The notes below the pieces were generated by a model. That model ran no database searches. It was not told the DNA's origin and worked only from the letters and a program-made list of their open reading frames with translations. Positions 6,277-6,755 of a stretch of DNA of 6,755 nt are shown piece by piece; the stretch's first letter is position 1; each line of letters begins with the position of its first letter. The stretch is taken from positions 1 to 6,755 of the forward strand of contig DATCTT010000459.1 in assembly GCA_036567845.1 (NCBI GenBank), given 5' to 3'. This DNA comes from MWAR01 sp036567845. Its GTDB lineage: Bacteria > Muiribacteriota > Ozemobacteria > Ozemobacterales > Ozemobacteraceae. Both the position numbers and the translations under genes were made by a program.

Positions 6277-6755
6277 TCAATCCGCAAGCCACCGGGCTTC
6301 CGCGAAGGGGAAGACGGGGCCGTCGAGACAGACATACCGGTCGTGGATCTTGCACCGGCCGCACTTGCCAAGGCCGCAGGACATGCGCCGCTCATACGAG
6401 ACCCACAGGTTCTCTTCCCGGATCCCCCGGTCCAGCATCGCCAGAATCGTGAACTTCATCATCAGGGGGGGGCCGACGACGACGACCTGTGTTTCAGCTG
6501 GGTTCTCGAGAGGCAGTCCGGGAATGAGGGTCGTGATGACGCCGGTCCGTCCCTGCCAGGAGGCATCGCCGCGGTCCACCGTCACCTGGACGTCCGTCAG
6601 ACGGCTCCACGCCTCGAGTTCATCGCGGAACAGCAGATCGGCGGGCGAACGGTAGCCGAGCAACAGATGCATGCGGGCGGCCGACTCGGGATGGGCTGCG
6701 AGGATGCGGATCAAGCTCTTCACCGGGGCGGTTCCCGTGCCGCCGGCAGCGATCA
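6277..6755 (-). CDS. asrB: Anaerobic sulfite reductase subunit B (FAD/NAD(P)-binding electron-transfer subunit), N-terminus beyond the window
   Basis: AsrB passes electrons from NADH through FAD and a [2Fe-2S] cluster towards the catalytic subunit. The visible 158 codons begin inside the pyridine-nucleotide-binding motif IAAGGTGTAPVKSLI. They continue through HLLLGYRSPADLLFRDELE and VVVVGPPLMMKF, typical of the ferredoxin-NADP reductase fold. They end in the cluster motif C-x4-C-x2-C-x7-C (SCGLGKCGRCKIHDRYVC), found in AsrB, PyrK and hydrogenase gamma subunits. Placement directly before asrC favours AsrB. The FAD-binding N-terminal third is cut off by the window edge, and asrA is expected further upstream. 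A run of eight G (6465-6472) lies in the gene, but the reading frame stays intact across it. Confidence 0.9.
   Translation of the reverse strand, partial: IAAGGTGTAPVKSLIRILAAHPESAARMHLLLGYRSPADLLFRDELEAWSRLTDVQVTVDRGDASWQGRTGVITTLIPGLPLENPAETQVVVVGPPLMMKFTILAMLDRGIREENLWVSYERRMSCGLGKCGRCKIHDRYVCLDGPVFPFAEARWLAD

Noticed and set aside
5268..6395. Longer asrC starting near 6395
   Set aside because: The extra N-terminal residues overlap asrB, show no family-like sequence, and the ATG at 6260 has a good Shine-Dalgarno site.
5331..6452. 373-codon plus-strand open frame opposite asrC/asrB
   Set aside because: asrC and asrB are unmistakable on the minus strand; this frame runs across both genes and their spacer and shows no domain.

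Overview
The window is a compact, GC-rich (clearly above 60% by eye) bacterial segment. It carries five complete genes, one gene cut by the right edge, and a small damaged cassette at the left. Shine-Dalgarno sites, a near-perfect sigma70-type promoter and a rho-independent terminator mark it as bacterial. The ProRS is the short archaeal/eukaryotic-like type without the editing insertion, which is scattered among bacteria. Anaerobic sulfite reductase genes suggest an anaerobe or facultative anaerobe. I cannot place the organism; an uncultivated, deep-branching high-GC lineage such as Candidatus Riflebacteria/Ozemobacteria is only a guess.

Layout: (1) 38-668, minus strand: a PadR-family regulator followed by a small DUF4097-like protein. 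Both look frame-disrupted, padR by one extra base in a G7 tract. A dyad at 719-736 upstream of padR is a candidate operator. (2) 762-2345, plus strand: TTGACA-17-TATAAT promoter, proS, then a strong hairpin/T-tract terminator, so proS looks monocistronic. (3) 2356-5245, plus strand: a candidate promoter, then a 513-aa HEAT-repeat protein of unknown function, apt (adenine salvage) and a CMP-sialic-acid-type cytidylyltransferase. Gaps of 19 and about 11 bp suggest one operon. (4) 5268-6755, minus strand, convergent with the operon: asrC and the C-terminal two-thirds or so of asrB, 16 bp apart. An asrA gene would be expected beyond the right edge.

How the genes relate: asrB and asrC belong to one enzyme, which reduces sulfite to sulfide using NADH. 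proS and apt are housekeeping genes. The cytidylyltransferase activates a nonulosonic acid for surface glycans, but no other genes of that pathway are visible. The HEAT protein has a helical C-terminal half that I cannot assign.

No stretch over 300 bases lacks a gene. Bases 1-37 and the short spacers show nothing beyond the sites listed. I see no tRNA, rRNA, CRISPR array, insertion sequence or clear novel multi-gene system. The most unusual signal is a set of five short AT-rich islands, inside four otherwise GC-rich genes, that hold nearly all the ATA codons I could find.
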